A DNA stretch of 64,000 nt from Fodinibius salinus (GTDB lineage: Bacteria; Bacteroidota; Rhodothermia; Balneolales; Balneolaceae). How positions within the stretch are numbered: the stretch's first letter is position 1; every line of letters starts with the position of its first letter. The notes under the pieces are model-generated. The model did no database searches and was not told where the DNA came from. It saw only the letters and a program-made list of their open reading frames with translations. The stretch covers positions 1-64,000 of the forward strand of contig NZ_VNHY01000001.1 in NCBI RefSeq assembly GCF_008124865.1, written 5' to 3'. Below are positions 26,579-34,422 of this stretch, piece by piece. The position numbers and the translations under genes are program-made.

Positions 26579-28258
26579 TTATTTATTGCTCACCTTCTCT
26601 GCTGCCTGGAGAGCCCGATATACATTGACTACTCCGCCGGTAACCGAAAGGGTGTCAAAATCAGCTAAGGTTCCTTCTGCATTAGCTTTGTGGGGAATGA
26701 TAACATCTTGGTTGGGATATTTCTTCACACTCTCCATAATGACAGAACGAATCTGGTTGGACGTAAGATTGGGATAGTAGCTCATGAGGAGAGCGGCGGT
26801 GCCCGAAACAACTGGTGCGGCCATGCTGGTTCCCTGATTACGTTCATATTTACTGTCAGGAGTTGTGGAATAAATATCTACTCCCGGAGCAAATAGGTCA
26901 ACCCGCTCAGCACCGTAGTTGCTGAAGGAGCCCACAAAAGAAGAGTCCGGTTTCCATGAGCTGGCTCCGATAGAAAGCCAGAGGTCAGCAGTTTCAGATC
27001 CTTCAAAATAGTCGCCATAAGTATCGGTAGGGTAGTTCTCTTTTTGATCTGTATTCTCGGATGAGTTCCCTGCCGCGTGTACCATTAACACGCCTTTTTT
27101 ATTGGCATAGCGTATGGCTTTATCCACCTGTTTCTTATATGGTGAATAAGATTTCCCAAAGCTCATATTGATAACATCAGCTCCATTATCAACGGCATAG
27201 CGGATGGCATTGGCTACATCTTTATCACGTTCATCGCCGTCAGGCACGGCACGTATTGGCATAATTTGTACATTGGCAGCTACGCCGTTCATGCCAATTC
27301 CGTTATTTCGCACAGCTCCGACAATTCCAGCTACATGAGTACCATGGCTCGGATCGGGACCGATCACGTCGTTGTTCCCGTAATAACGCTCCGTTTTATT
27401 ATCATAGTCATCGCCCACAATATCACGAGGTGAAAAGTCCGGGTTATAGCCGTACTTCATAAATTCGTAAAGCTGTTTTTTCTGCTCGGCAATAACAGTA
27501 GAATCAATGTCGTTTTCCAGCACATAGGTCATTACATCTTTGGCAAAAGCCATTTGTTTATCCTGAGGCTGTATTGCCTGTATATCCTCATAGGTATAAG
27601 AGCCACTAAAATAATTCGAAAGAATTTTCTCTGCTTCCTTCTTGCTGTCCTCAAGTGAGCTTATATTATTATATTGCCGTTGTTGTTTGTTAATCTGATA
27701 AGCATAGGCTTTTTTGATTTTTTTATAGTATTCGTACTTCTTTTGGGCTTTGGCTGATAATACGGTGGTGTCGGCATCGGCAAATTTTGGGTGAAGTCGG
27801 GCGTAAATCCGGGTTACTTCAAAAGTATCATTATTCACATTCTTACCGTCAGCACCGCCAATAAAGTTCCAGCCGTTTACATCATCTTTGTATCCATTCT
27901 GGTCGTCATCTTTTTGATTATTAGGAATTTCGTCACTGTTAGTCCAGATATTTGCTTGAAGGTCACTATGTTTAATATCAACACCGCCGTCAATAACCGC
28001 TACTATTATTTGTTTTTGGGACGAACGATCTTGAAAAATTGTCTCGTACGTTAATTTGCTGCTTATCCCCCGAAACTGGGTTTGCTGTTCGTCTAAGTGG
28101 TGCCAGTTTTTAGGTGGGGTTTCTAAAGTTGAAAAATCTACTGTTTTTTGAGTTGTATCTACGGACTGCTCTATAGAAGGCTGAGTAACTTCTTTGGTGG
28201 AGCTACAGCTGTAAAATGTGATAGCGCAAATAAGTGTGATAACGAGTCGGTTAGTCAT
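26579..28258 (-). CDS. subtilisin-like (S8) serine protease, predicted lipoprotein
   Basis: The 559-residue protein has an N-terminal lipoprotein-type signal (ITFYSC, Cys18) and a complete S8 triad: Asp90 in VAVIDGGVDIKH, His305 in SHGTHVAGIVGA and Ser478 in GTSMAAPVVSG; VHAAGNSS supplies the oxyanion Asn. The Asp-to-His spacing of 215 residues is far above the ~30 of classical subtilisins. The insert (~110-290) includes a KDDDQNGYKDDVNGWNF block, known in Bacteroidota S8 proteases, and a long Lys/Gln/Tyr-rich helical stretch. It is probably anchored in the outer or inner membrane facing the periplasm or surface. It is followed on the same strand by the gene ending at 28305 (46 bp upstream). 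Confidence 0.92.
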   Translation of the reverse strand: MTNRLVITLICAITFYSCSSTKEVTQPSIEQSVDTTQKTVDFSTLETPPKNWHHLDEQQTQFRGISSKLTYETIFQDRSSQKQIIVAVIDGGVDIKHSDLQANIWTNSDEIPNNQKDDDQNGYKDDVNGWNFIGGADGKNVNNDTFEVTRIYARLHPKFADADTTVLSAKAQKKYEYYKKIKKAYAYQINKQQRQYNNISSLEDSKKEAEKILSNYFSGSYTYEDIQAIQPQDKQMAFAKDVMTYVLENDIDSTVIAEQKKQLYEFMKYGYNPDFSPRDIVGDDYDNKTERYYGNNDVIGPDPSHGTHVAGIVGAVRNNGIGMNGVAANVQIMPIRAVPDGDERDKDVANAIRYAVDNGADVINMSFGKSYSPYKKQVDKAIRYANKKGVLMVHAAGNSSENTDQKENYPTDTYGDYFEGSETADLWLSIGASSWKPDSSFVGSFSNYGAERVDLFAPGVDIYSTTPDSKYERNQGTSMAAPVVSGTAALLMSYYPNLTSNQIRSVIMESVKKYPNQDVIIPHKANAEGTLADFDTLSVTGGVVNVYRALQAAEKVSNK

Positions 28259-28304
28259 ATTATATGACAGCTAACAGTTGTGATTGTTGATTTGTTTAAA
28301 TGTT

Positions 28305-29120
28305 TTAGATGCTTTCAACAGATGATAAAAATCGTTCTTCAGCTTGCTTATAGGCGTGATGAATAGATTTTGTTATGGCATCTTTTAGCCATTTTCCGGA
28401 GGGGGTTTGATAAAATTTTGCATAGCTTGCTAAAGTATTACCATCTATCCCGTGATACATTACAAGCAGTTGGTTTTGTATTTGCTGGTCGATTTGCTGT
28501 TTAACCCTGTTGCGGAAATTGCCGACAATACCTTCAATTTGTGAGGAACCGAGTGTTCGCTGTTGGTTTAGAGTATTGAAGGCTGAAACAAGCGATCGAA
28601 AGATGATGATATTGGATTCAATTTTAAAATTTGCTGCTGATGTATTTTCAGCAAGCTTGCGTATTAGTTTCTTCCTTGATTCGGCAGGGGGCGTTTGTTC
28701 AAGCTCATATTTGTTGACAACTTGCTTTCGCTGACCTTCCAGCGTATAAAATTCTTTTCGTTTGCTAAGCACTTGCTCACTTTTCTCCATGTTCATCCAG
28801 CGGATGACAGAGTCAGCATATGTAGCATTATAATTTTTTTGGAAAGCCTTTTTTGCATCTCTATAAAGTGCCTGCTTTTGGTATGCTTGCTCAAACAAGT
28901 TCATCATTCGTTTGTTCTTGGCGGCAGGTAACCCAAATGGGTTTTGCTGAAATTGTTGATGCAGTTTGTCAGGTACTTCATAGGCGATATCTTGCAATGG
29001 GATGTTGTTGAGTATATCGCTGATCGTTTGATCGGAATCCTCAGATTGCTGACCAACTGTTGTAAATGGTAATACTGCAAAACAAATCAAAAAAAGTAAT
29101 ATTCGAGATAACGTACTCAT
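28305..29120 (-). CDS. exported DUF2059-like protein
   Basis: This ~271-residue protein, started at ATG 29120, has a signal peptide (MSTLSRILLFLICFAVLPFT, cleavage near VGQQ). The frame extends to 29267, but the extra residues precede the signal sequence. The mature part is helical. Its C-terminus has the pattern LASYAKFYQTPSGKWLKDAI, resembling DUF2059 domains (a helical fold of unknown function), but the match is by eye only. It lies upstream of the S8 protease in the same direction and may be co-transcribed. Confidence 0.65.
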   Translation of the reverse strand: MSTLSRILLFLICFAVLPFTTVGQQSEDSDQTISDILNNIPLQDIAYEVPDKLHQQFQQNPFGLPAAKNKRMMNLFEQAYQKQALYRDAKKAFQKNYNATYADSVIRWMNMEKSEQVLSKRKEFYTLEGQRKQVVNKYELEQTPPAESRKKLIRKLAENTSAANFKIESNIIIFRSLVSAFNTLNQQRTLGSSQIEGIVGNFRNRVKQQIDQQIQNQLLVMYHGIDGNTLASYAKFYQTPSGKWLKDAITKSIHHAYKQAEERFLSSVESI

Positions 29121-29325
29121 AGACAAAGCTAAAGGCTTTATTATTTCTTTATTTATGTAAAAGCTAAGCATAATTTGGGCTTTAAAACAGAAAATGATTA
29201 TTAAAAGATGTTTTTTAAATAGGTTTTGCTTGAATTTATAGCTGATATCCATTAGAATAATCTTCAATTCTTAAAGGTTTCAGAGAGAAATAAATGGTAA
29301 TTTTTAAATATAGGGGTCGCTTGAT

Positions 29326-29390
29326 TAGTACAGAGCTGGACTATAATTAGCAGATTACAATAAAATGCTAATTACAATCTTTTTGTACTA
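29326..29390. promoter_or_regulatory. nested dyads and direct repeat upstream of the sensor kinase
   Basis: The 321-bp divergent gap 29121-29441 contains two nearly concentric perfect 7-bp inverted repeats: TAGTACA (29326-29332) with TGTACTA (29384-29390), and ATTAGCA (29346-29352) with TGCTAAT (29366-29372). The 8-mer ATTACAAT also occurs twice, at 29354-29361 and 29371-29378. The block ends 51 bp before the likely ATG of the kinase. It could be an operator array or an RNA hairpin. The rest of the gap is AT-rich, and I see nothing else in it. Confidence 0.4.
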
Positions 29391-29441
29391 GTGCATTAGC
29401 TATTGAGTAACGGCTTTTCGGACTCCCAAAACTTTTTAATT

Positions 29442-31019
29442 ATGGCAGAAAATAATGACGGTTTACACACACCGATATCACGGGGGCATTGGCGTCCTTT
29501 ACCGCTCGGTCATCTGTTAGAGAACTATAATTTGTTCGATAAGCGTGTAATCCTGGTTGTAGGAGGATGGTTAGTTCTTTTTGCATTAAGTCTTTTATCA
29601 GTAGTATATCTGGTACCCACAGATTGGGGGTCGTTGGCAACCGACCAACAAGCTATTTCTATTTTCTTGCTATATTATCCGCCGTTATTGATATGTAATT
29701 TCTTACTGTTTTGGCTGGGGTTTGAATGGGGATTTATACCTGCTTACCTATCTACATTTATGGTGGCTTTAGCGTCACAAATGCCTGTGCAATGGGCTAT
29801 GCTTTTCGGCGTTGCCGTTGTGCTTAGTATGGCTATTTTCGCACTTGTATATTATAGTACGCACTTTAAATATACGTTGGACAGTCTTAGCGATCTTGCC
29901 TTTTTTGTTGGGGTAGCCTTGGTAGCATCTATGGCGTCATCACTCGGTTCATTAATATGGAGCCATGTACAAGAATTAACAATTGAACAAACTCTTGTTG
30001 CCTGGAAAAGCTGGTGGACAGGTACTTTTCTACAAATTGTGCTTATCAATGGCCCTATTTTATATTTGGTAGGAGATCGTGTAGAGCGGTTAAAAGATAA
30101 GTATTTTGATGTCCCCAATCGTCCGGAAATTACTCTTCGATGGGTTTACACATCTATTATTGCCGTTGTTGTGGTGCTAAGTATTTTTATCCTTTCAGCC
30201 GAAAAACTGGGCTCGTTACGTATTCAAGAAGCACTCTTGAATTCTCCTGAAGATATAGGAACTGAAATTGTCGGAGCTTCCCAAACTTTCAAACTTACAG
30301 CCTGGATATCTATCATTATTTTGGTGACTGTTGGGCTAAGTGGCATACGGCTTGTGGATACATGGAACAGTACGCTCAAAGAGCAGGTTCGGGTAAAACG
30401 TGCCCTTATTTCTGAGATACATCACCGTGTGAAAAATAACATGCAGCTTATCGCGGGATTAATAGAGCTTCAAATTCATGATTCCAAGAGTGAGGAAGTA
30501 GGCAAAGAACTTCAAAAAAGTCATTCCCGTATTTATTCCATGGCAAAAGTTCATGAGCAGACCTATCAGCAACAAGACGCTGCTGATGTCAATATTGAGG
30601 GGTTCGCTCCGCAAGTAGTACAAAAGATAGAAGCAAATTTTATAGAAGGAAACAACGTTAACTTCAAACTGAATATCCCTTCTGTAAAACTTGTTATTAG
30701 TCAGGCAGTCAATTTTGGACTTCTATTGAATGAGCTACTGAGATATGCTGCAAAAATATCGTTCAATGATGAACGTGTTATATCTGTAGATATCGAAGAG
30801 AATGATGAAAGGATAACTGTTCACATTCATGATGCTGGAGGTGCATTGCCGTCTGTTGAGGATATCAATACGGACAAGACATTAGATTTGACACTTATTA
30901 ATAGATTTTGTCGCCAGCTAAATGTGCAATTAGATGAAGATGTAGCGGAGGGAGAAGGAGAAATATTGGCATTTTCTTTTGAACGCAGAACACCCGACCC
31001 TGATCAGGTGATAGGTTAA
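29442..31019 (+). CDS. membrane sensor histidine kinase homologue with degenerate ATP-binding domain
   Basis: This ~525-residue protein, started at ATG 29442 rather than TTG 29403, has an N-terminal integral-membrane sensor of about eight hydrophobic segments (MASE1-like in appearance). Another TM helix precedes the HisKA_2 domain, which has an intact ISEIHHRVKNNMQ and His327 as phospho-acceptor. The HATPase part is eroded: the N-box reads NELLRYAAKI instead of NELxxNAxKHA, and the G1 box reads IHDAGGALP instead of DNGxGxP. ATP binding and kinase activity are therefore doubtful. It may act as a partner or sensor that heterodimerises with another HisKA_2 kinase such as that at 8401-10230 (inference). 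Confidence 0.85.
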   Translation: MAENNDGLHTPISRGHWRPLPLGHLLENYNLFDKRVILVVGGWLVLFALSLLSVVYLVPTDWGSLATDQQAISIFLLYYPPLLICNFLLFWLGFEWGFIPAYLSTFMVALASQMPVQWAMLFGVAVVLSMAIFALVYYSTHFKYTLDSLSDLAFFVGVALVASMASSLGSLIWSHVQELTIEQTLVAWKSWWTGTFLQIVLINGPILYLVGDRVERLKDKYFDVPNRPEITLRWVYTSIIAVVVVLSIFILSAEKLGSLRIQEALLNSPEDIGTEIVGASQTFKLTAWISIIILVTVGLSGIRLVDTWNSTLKEQVRVKRALISEIHHRVKNNMQLIAGLIELQIHDSKSEEVGKELQKSHSRIYSMAKVHEQTYQQQDAADVNIEGFAPQVVQKIEANFIEGNNVNFKLNIPSVKLVISQAVNFGLLLNELLRYAAKISFNDERVISVDIEENDERITVHIHDAGGALPSVEDINTDKTLDLTLINRFCRQLNVQLDEDVAEGEGEILAFSFERRTPDPDQVIG

Positions 31020-31174
31020 ATAATAAATTTGTGTAGTTTAAAATGTAAATCTGTTCACTACTGAGTTGATTGATTTTATGGATTGTGGTCTTTTTAGGTA
31101 TTACGTGCTTGCCTTTCCGTTGCTCATAAACTAACATAGAACAAACGGGAAAGTTAACATAGAATGTTTCCTCA

Positions 31175-32827
31175 ATGGATTTTCAACAGCTTCAGGAAAA
31201 GATTGATTATGCTCGTAATACAAGTCACTCACAATCACCGCTTGAGGTTGATGATTTTAAAAAATTGTTACAGCAGCGGACAGAAGATGACGAAAGCTAT
31301 TTAACATACATTGATGAAGATGACAATAGAGTAGAAATAAGTTACAGCGAGTTTTATCAACATGTCTTGGGCTGCGCAAGATTTTTACAAAATCATGGAT
31401 TAAGGCATGGTGATCGGATTGCAACAATTTCCCATAATCATTGGCATACAGTTATCCAATACTATGCGGCCTGGCTGCTGGGATTAGTAGTAGTACCTGT
31501 AAATCTGGGTGAAGATGATGAACGTATCGCTTACATTCTGGAAAATGGTAATGTAGAGCTGGCTTTTGTACGAACAGAATACCGAGAGCGGTTTAGGAAG
31601 ATCCTCGAATCTTATGGTTATTTAAAGCATATAGAGTGGATTGTATGCGAAGGGAAGTTGGAAAACTTTACGCGAGACCAGGGTGAGCTAACGTTGCCCG
31701 AAGATTCGCTGGCCGAATCAGAGTCGTTAATCGTATTTACTTCGGGCACCACCGGGGCACCTAAAGGTGTAGTATTAAGTCAGCGGAATCTGCTGGAAGA
31801 TGCTCGAAGCATTGCGCAATGGCACAACATTGATGAGAATACACGTATGATGTGTGTGCTGCCTATCCATCACGTAAACGGCACGGTAGTAACATTGATC
31901 ACGCCCTTTTTTGCAGGAGGATCGACTGTACTGAATCAGCGGTTCAGGGCCAGCCGATTTTTCGAGATTGTTCGCGACGAGAAGGTACATATTGTTAGTA
32001 TGGTTCCCACGCTGTTACAATATTTAAACAGTTATTACGAGGAGAAACAACGGCCTAAGACTCCTTCGTTGCGACACGTTATTTGTGGTGCCGGTCCACT
32101 AACCGTAAAAGTGGCAGAAACCTTTGAAGATGAAATTGATGTGCCGATTATTCATGGCTACGGACTTTCGGAAACAACCTGTTATTCTTGTTTTGTACCT
32201 GTTGATATTGATCGGGATGAGCACAACAAATGGCGCAGCGATTATGGATATCCCAGTATTGGTATTCCCGTCTCAGCCAATGAGATGGCTATCCATGATG
32301 AAGAGGGGAATGAGCTTGGAGAAAATGAGCGTGGCGAAATTGTGATCCGCGGCGTAAATGTGATGCTCGGATACTATAATAACAAAGAAGCTAACGAAGA
32401 AACTTTTAAAAACGGATGGTTTCGTAGTGGTGATGAGGGATTTTATATCAATGACGAAGAGGGGCGTCCTTACTTTTTTATCACCGGACGTCTTAAGGAG
32501 CTTATCATTCGCGGAGGGGTAAATTTAGCTCCGTTAGAAATTGATGAGGTTATTAATAAAGCCCCGGGTGTAAAAGCTGGCATTGCCGTAGGTTTTGAGA
32601 ATGATTGGTATGGTGAGGAGGTCGGAGCCTATGTCGAACTTGAAGAAGGAGCGGAAGAAGATGAGGAAGCTATTTTAGCTTTTTGCAGAGAACACCTGCC
32701 GTTTAGTAAATCGCCCAAGGTAGTGGTCTTTGGAGATCAGATTCCCGTTACTTCAACCGGAAAATATCAGCGCCGTAAGGTGACGCACCATTTCAAGGAA
32801 TGGAAAGACGTACAGTTTAGAAAGTAA
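31175..32827 (+). CDS. acyl-CoA synthetase / AMP-dependent ligase
   Basis: The 550-residue class I adenylate-forming enzyme has the P-loop-like FTSGTTGAPKGVVLS, motif GYGLSETTCYS, the hinge/acidic motif FRSGDEGFYI, ITGRLKELIIRGGVNLAP (A8 region) and the C-terminal catalytic lysine in STGKYQRRK. It activates a carboxylic acid to acyl-AMP and then to acyl-CoA. It is more similar in pattern to medium-chain or aryl-acid ligases than to the long-chain ligase at 34423. It does not have the PaaK pattern and length (~430 aa). Substrate unknown. Confidence 0.88.
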   Translation: MDFQQLQEKIDYARNTSHSQSPLEVDDFKKLLQQRTEDDESYLTYIDEDDNRVEISYSEFYQHVLGCARFLQNHGLRHGDRIATISHNHWHTVIQYYAAWLLGLVVVPVNLGEDDERIAYILENGNVELAFVRTEYRERFRKILESYGYLKHIEWIVCEGKLENFTRDQGELTLPEDSLAESESLIVFTSGTTGAPKGVVLSQRNLLEDARSIAQWHNIDENTRMMCVLPIHHVNGTVVTLITPFFAGGSTVLNQRFRASRFFEIVRDEKVHIVSMVPTLLQYLNSYYEEKQRPKTPSLRHVICGAGPLTVKVAETFEDEIDVPIIHGYGLSETTCYSCFVPVDIDRDEHNKWRSDYGYPSIGIPVSANEMAIHDEEGNELGENERGEIVIRGVNVMLGYYNNKEANEETFKNGWFRSGDEGFYINDEEGRPYFFITGRLKELIIRGGVNLAPLEIDEVINKAPGVKAGIAVGFENDWYGEEVGAYVELEEGAEEDEEAILAFCREHLPFSKSPKVVVFGDQIPVTSTGKYQRRKVTHHFKEWKDVQFRK

Positions 32828-32945
32828 TCTTAAAAGCTAATACTTTGATCCTCTACCAGGGTTTTACAATATTTCTTACTCTTGGTTGCGTTAGTACGTA
32901 AAGTACAGAAAAGCAAAATGCTGAGTAATATTTTTGGAGGTTCTT

Positions 32946-33668
32946 ATGAGTACGTCCCCGCTCACACTTGATTTGTTTACACAAGTTCAATCTGATTTTG
33001 AATCTTCACAATATAAAATCTTAGCTGGACTCAAGTCGGTTTCTAAAGAGTTTAAAAACAATAAAATATATCCCCACCTCAGTCACTTGGTAGAGTTGTA
33101 TTCCACCCTGTCAGATATTCTGAATCAATTGCAGGGGCTTCGGGATAAGTTTCCCAAGCGCATTAAGAAGATCGATTTTATCAATGAGAAAATTGAACAC
33201 GAGGTAATCTTTGTACCCGGTGCCGATATTAACAGGGTAGAAGAACTTATAGAATGGGGATTACCCTACATCAAAGATCATATTGAAGAAGGAAAAACTA
33301 TTTTTGAATTTGTAGATGATGAGATTAATCTTGAAAAGGTAGGGATTGTACCGGGTTATACCGATGAAGGATACTTCTTTGTACCTGATAACGAAGAATC
33401 TCGATTGTTGTTATTCCAATATGAGGTGACGGTTTTTGAAAGTGCCAAGGATAAGTATCGCTCACTAAAAACAACCTTCAAAAAAGCGATCGAAAAAGGG
33501 AAAGCTCATCGATCACCCAACGCCATCAAGCTGGAGCTGATCAACGAAAATGAAGAATTGCCTAATCCTGCTACTTACGCATTTAATACCGATCTGTATT
33601 TTCCTTTTCGAGAGACTATCTTTCCGGTAACCAAGCGAAAACTGCTGCAGCAATTATTTAAAGAATAA
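32946..33668 (+). CDS. conserved hypothetical protein, acidic, helical
   Basis: The ~240-residue protein is started at the ATG at 32946, which is preceded by Shine-Dalgarno GGAGG at 32936-32940; the frame can also open at TTG 32934. It has no signal peptide or membrane helix. The first 100 residues are mainly helical, with heptad-like spacing (LVELYSTLSDILNQLQGLRD). The middle is acidic with EGYFFVPDNEESRLLLF, and the C-terminus contains FNTDLYFPFRETIFPVTKRK. I do not recognise a family. It sits between an acyl-CoA ligase and a thioesterase gene, which gives no firm clue to function. Confidence 0.75.
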   Translation: MSTSPLTLDLFTQVQSDFESSQYKILAGLKSVSKEFKNNKIYPHLSHLVELYSTLSDILNQLQGLRDKFPKRIKKIDFINEKIEHEVIFVPGADINRVEELIEWGLPYIKDHIEEGKTIFEFVDDEINLEKVGIVPGYTDEGYFFVPDNEESRLLLFQYEVTVFESAKDKYRSLKTTFKKAIEKGKAHRSPNAIKLELINENEELPNPATYAFNTDLYFPFRETIFPVTKRKLLQQLFKE

Positions 33669-33702
33669 AATATTGCCCCTTTTATTCACTACTCATGATT
33701 AT

Positions 33703-33829
33703 AGGGCTTTGCCAAACTTTGTCATTGCGAATGGAGGGAATAGAATGAACGGAATGTAGTAATCTCCACGCCCCAAATATCGTGGGGCTCGCGATGAAAA
33801 TTTCAGATTGTGTGGTTTTGTAAAAGGCT
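33703..33829. repeat. palindromic dispersed-repeat element, relative of the one at 16908
   Basis: In this 183-bp convergent gap, the left side AGGGCTTTGCCAAACTTTGT at 33703-33722 followed by CATTGCGA is mirrored on the opposite strand from 33829 by AGCCTTTTACAAAACCA, with a TCATCGCGA sequence further in. Internal short hairpins occur around 33767-33788. The start GTCATTGCGAATGGAGGGAA resembles dispersed intergenic repeats widely seen in Bacteroidota and related genomes. The outer tip and the following TTTGTCATT are shared with the element at 16908-17044. Confidence 0.6.
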
Positions 33830-33851
33830 CGATTAAATACCTCCTACTATT

Positions 33852-34280
33852 TTATCTATCAACCACAGCCAACGTACATCGCGAGCTACAAACTAATTGA
33901 TTTCGACTATTTGTAATTTTCGTTTCCCACACTTGTACAGATCGTCCCTTGTGAATAGGTGTAGAAACGCCACTAACTTCACGGCCTTTTTTTACGGCGC
34001 GCATATGATTAGCATTAATCTCGATGCCAACAGCTGATTGATCATTATTATCCAGGTTTAGCCAGGCTCCTACCGATGCCAATGTTTCGGCCAGTGTTAC
34101 TGATGCCCCGCCGTGTAAAAGGCCAAAGGGTTGTATGGTGTTTTTATCCACCGGCATCGAGGCTTTTACTTCATCCGTCTTGAATGAAGTAAAAGAAATG
34201 TTGAGTACATCTCCCATATGTTGTTGGGGAGCATCTAAAAATGTTTTAACGCGATTTTTAATTTCTGGCTGGATATACAT
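33852..34280 (-). CDS. PaaI/MenI-type hotdog thioesterase
   Basis: The 142-residue single-hotdog protein has the YdiI/PaaI-like signature QPFGLLHGGASVTLAETLAS, including HGG and the catalytic acid in the helix (here Glu), and VGIEINANHMRAV. It hydrolyses an acyl-CoA or aryl-CoA thioester; a menaquinone-pathway role (DHNA-CoA) is one possibility, housekeeping of CoA esters another. It is on the opposite strand from the surrounding beta-oxidation genes, with a repeat element downstream. Confidence 0.85.
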   Translation of the reverse strand: MYIQPEIKNRVKTFLDAPQQHMGDVLNISFTSFKTDEVKASMPVDKNTIQPFGLLHGGASVTLAETLASVGAWLNLDNNDQSAVGIEINANHMRAVKKGREVSGVSTPIHKGRSVQVWETKITNSRNQLVCSSRCTLAVVDR

Positions 34281-34422
34281 AATCGATTCTGTTACAATTG
34301 GTTTATTGTTTTAATATAATGGAATCGAATCACAAAAAAATAAAATAAGACTTTAAAATAATCCTTAAAGGCTTAACTTAGGATTAGATAACGCTGTTAT
34401 TTTTACTCAATAATGCACTATT

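Noticed and set aside
29403-29441. TTG start for the second sensor kinase
   Set aside because: The ATG at 29442 is closer to the membrane domain and is a standard start; the 13 extra residues have no recognisable feature.
31175-32827. Possible phenylacetate-CoA ligase (paaK) for the paa cluster
   Set aside because: The length (550 aa) and motifs fit general acyl-CoA synthetases, not the ~430-aa PaaK class; it is also 10 kb from the cluster with unrelated neighbours.
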